The translations under genes were made by a program, and so were the position numbers. The notes beneath the pieces are model-generated. The model saw only the letters and a program-made list of their open reading frames with translations, had not been told where the DNA came from and did no database searches. A stretch of DNA of 64,000 nucleotides from DASSFG01 sp035547915 (GTDB lineage: Bacteria; Planctomycetota; Planctomycetia; Pirellulales; JAICIG01), in assembly GCA_035547915.1 (NCBI GenBank), contig DASZTS010000024.1, forward strand, positions 186,001 through 250,000, in the 5' to 3' direction. This document shows, one piece after another, positions 62,738 through 64,000 of the stretch. Numbering within the stretch: the stretch's first letter is position 1; every line of letters starts with the position of its first letter.

Positions 62738-63685
62738 ATGCGATGGATCGCAATTACTTTTACAACAGCCGGCTGCCGGGTCTTGTCAGCCGCCCTTACG
62801 TTGATGGTTTTGGGAACTGGCTGCAATCAGATACAGCTCCGAGGGACCAGCATCCGTCAGGCGCGAACGGTGGCCGATCTACAGTGTCAACAGGTGCTTG
62901 ACAACTTGGCCATGTTTGTGGCCAATCCTCAGACACTTCCGTCGTATGCGCTGGTCGATCAAGGAGCCGTACTCGTCGACTCCACAGCGACCGCCGGCGT
63001 GAATGTCATTTGGAACCCCTATACATTAATGACTTGGGCGTTCACGCCGTCGGGCGTTCGACACAGCAGCGGGAACTGGGTCATGAAACCGATTGGCAAC
63101 CCGGTGCGGTTAGAGGCGATGCGGTTCGTGTATCAGGTTGCAACGGCGGGTCAATATGTGTCGGACGGCTCCGCGGTCTGCACGAGTTGCGATAAAGCAC
63201 TAAAGCCATTTGGTATCACATGTAACGACTATTGTAAAATCCCGCCGCCTGGTTGGTTTCAATGCGGCAAACGGTGCGATGTGCCGCATAGCGCGCGTTA
63301 TGTAGGTAATTACGACCATCTGTATGTGTGGGTGCCACCGGAGGGAGAGGATAGCTTAGCACGTCTGTCATTGACGATGCTCCAGATCGCGATGGCACCT
63401 ATCGGTCCCCCTCCAGCGCCGACCCCGGGCGGCAAGTCGACTCAAAGCGGGGAAGTCGGTCCCGAGGAGATAATGCCGCCCAAAGAAGATCCAGGATTGC
63501 GCGCTATGAGCGACGAGGAGTTGCTGCAAGAGGCCAGGACGCTTGTCAGAGAGCGAGACCGCGCCCTCCAGATGAACAGGCCCGTGCAGATTTATATCCA
63601 GCCACAGACACAGGAGTCGACTTCGATCGAGAGTCTCGTGCCAGCTTACGGACAGCCAACGACACCTGGAAGGCCAATGCAGTAG
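62738..63685 (+). CDS. Cysteine-containing lipoprotein, second of a tandem paralog pair
   Basis: A 315-residue lipoprotein, 52 bases after its paralog. The lipobox is LGTGC. It repeats the same core: LQCQQVLDNLAMFVANPQTL, SGNWVMKPI, MRFVYQVA, CTSCDKAL then DYCKIPPPGWFQCG, CDVPHSARYVG and EDSLARL. The C-terminal end has a coiled segment (MSDEELLQEARTLVRERDRA) and a P/Q/T-rich tail, as in the first copy. The pair clearly arose by duplication and has since diverged. Function unknown; an envelope or surface role is likely from the lipid anchor. Confidence 0.7.
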   Translation: MRWIAITFTTAGCRVLSAALTLMVLGTGCNQIQLRGTSIRQARTVADLQCQQVLDNLAMFVANPQTLPSYALVDQGAVLVDSTATAGVNVIWNPYTLMTWAFTPSGVRHSSGNWVMKPIGNPVRLEAMRFVYQVATAGQYVSDGSAVCTSCDKALKPFGITCNDYCKIPPPGWFQCGKRCDVPHSARYVGNYDHLYVWVPPEGEDSLARLSLTMLQIAMAPIGPPPAPTPGGKSTQSGEVGPEEIMPPKEDPGLRAMSDEELLQEARTLVRERDRALQMNRPVQIYIQPQTQESTSIESLVPAYGQPTTPGRPMQ

Positions 63686-63835
63686 GATGCCGGAGGCGGG
63701 CTAGATGCTTTTGTCGTCGGTGACACGGGGGCCACATCGGTCGGCTGACAGCCTATGCGACCGCTTCCAGGGCGTACAGCATGGCGAGGAAGACGAGGAA
63801 TAGGAGCTGGAACTCCGCGTTGGGCCCAGCGAGAT

Positions 63836-64000
63836 TTACGTCTTCCTTCCTGGGGTAGACGGATTGGCGAGGGGCGTGGTGTCGGAAGGCGGAGGCGTCT
63901 CTTCGCCTACTTTCGCGCGCATGGAACGGAATACGTAGGTGAAATAGCCGGCGACGAGGACGATGCCAATCGTCCACCAGGCCAGGCCCACTTCCAGTGC
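63836..64000 (-). CDS. 3' end of probable cytochrome bd oxidase subunit II
   Basis: Only the last 54 codons are in the window. They read ALEVGLAWWTIGIVLVAGYF then TYVFRSMRAKVGEETPPP and end with a stop at 63836-63838. The final helix followed by a basic FRSxRxKV is the usual end of CydB-type subunits. The start lies beyond the window. A proline-rich tail of about 20 residues is added after the usual end. The call rests on a short segment, so another multi-pass oxidase subunit is possible. Confidence 0.5.
   Translation of the reverse strand, partial: ALEVGLAWWTIGIVLVAGYFTYVFRSMRAKVGEETPPPSDTTPLANPSTPGRKT

Noticed and set aside
63753..63835. Short hydrophobic frame downstream of the cytochrome bd gene, considered as a CydX-like peptide
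   Set aside because: The hydrophobic stretch (FQLLFLVFLAMLYALEAVA) has no ATG, GTG or TTG start in a sensible position after the preceding stop.

Overview
The window is a GC-rich bacterial chromosome segment. It most resembles a planctomycete of the Pirellula type. The pointers are a PQQ-repeat protein opening with WPQFRG, a glycine-rich secreted protein of the kind often labelled mu-protocadherin-like, small membrane proteins with an F-SLR-LL N-terminus, a sensor-linked Ser/Thr kinase, a solitary fliG, and tRNA-Ile/tRNA-Ala genes standing apart from any rRNA operon. The taxonomic call is inferred from gene content; no marker gene was compared.

1-5 kb: a lipid locus. A PlcP-like metallophosphoesterase, BtaA and BtaB sit in one operon. 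Together they could turn phospholipid into diacylglycerol and then into a phosphorus-free betaine lipid. A PEMT-like membrane methyltransferase and an unknown anchored protein are read divergently. 5-18 kb: an RND efflux pump with its adaptor, a membrane/LRR protein, a PPK2 polyphosphate kinase, phosphoketolase, and two secreted proteins. Four copies of a palindromic REP-like element lie in this stretch. 18-32 kb: a dCache Ser/Thr kinase, two small membrane proteins, FliG, an MFS/creatininase pair, a GT-B glycosyltransferase, a lipoprotein, a BON-domain protein, and a thioredoxin-fold protein with EF-hand-like loops, followed by two tRNAs with a clear promoter. 32-41 kb: a repeat protein with KKSLFRKR motifs, a PQQ propeller protein, a sarcosine oxidase delta gene plus an alpha-gamma fusion (no beta gene), a formylglycine-generating enzyme and a Tat-exported protein.

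41.8-55.7 kb: a complete group 1h (actinobacterial-type, formerly group 5) [NiFe]-hydrogenase cluster, all on the plus strand. The order is hypF-hypC-hypD-hypE, an FNT channel, hhyS, hhyL, a NifU-domain protein, four accessory proteins of unknown function, a maturation protease, a 44-residue membrane protein, hypA and hypB. It is closely packed, with many 4-bp overlaps. It should form a high-affinity H2-uptake enzyme and mature it. Related hairpin-bearing direct repeats lie just outside both ends, so the block may have moved or may be insulated as a unit.

55.7-64 kb: an accessory region. A near-consensus promoter precedes a patatin-like phospholipase that carries a TPR-S-like N-terminal region, the architecture of some bacterial conflict effectors. 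Next comes a minus-strand operon of a trypsin-like protease, a 91-residue protein and a four-helix membrane protein broken by a one-base frameshift. A tandem pair of paralogous cysteine-containing lipoproteins is read divergently from it. The right edge cuts the end of a probable cytochrome bd subunit II gene.
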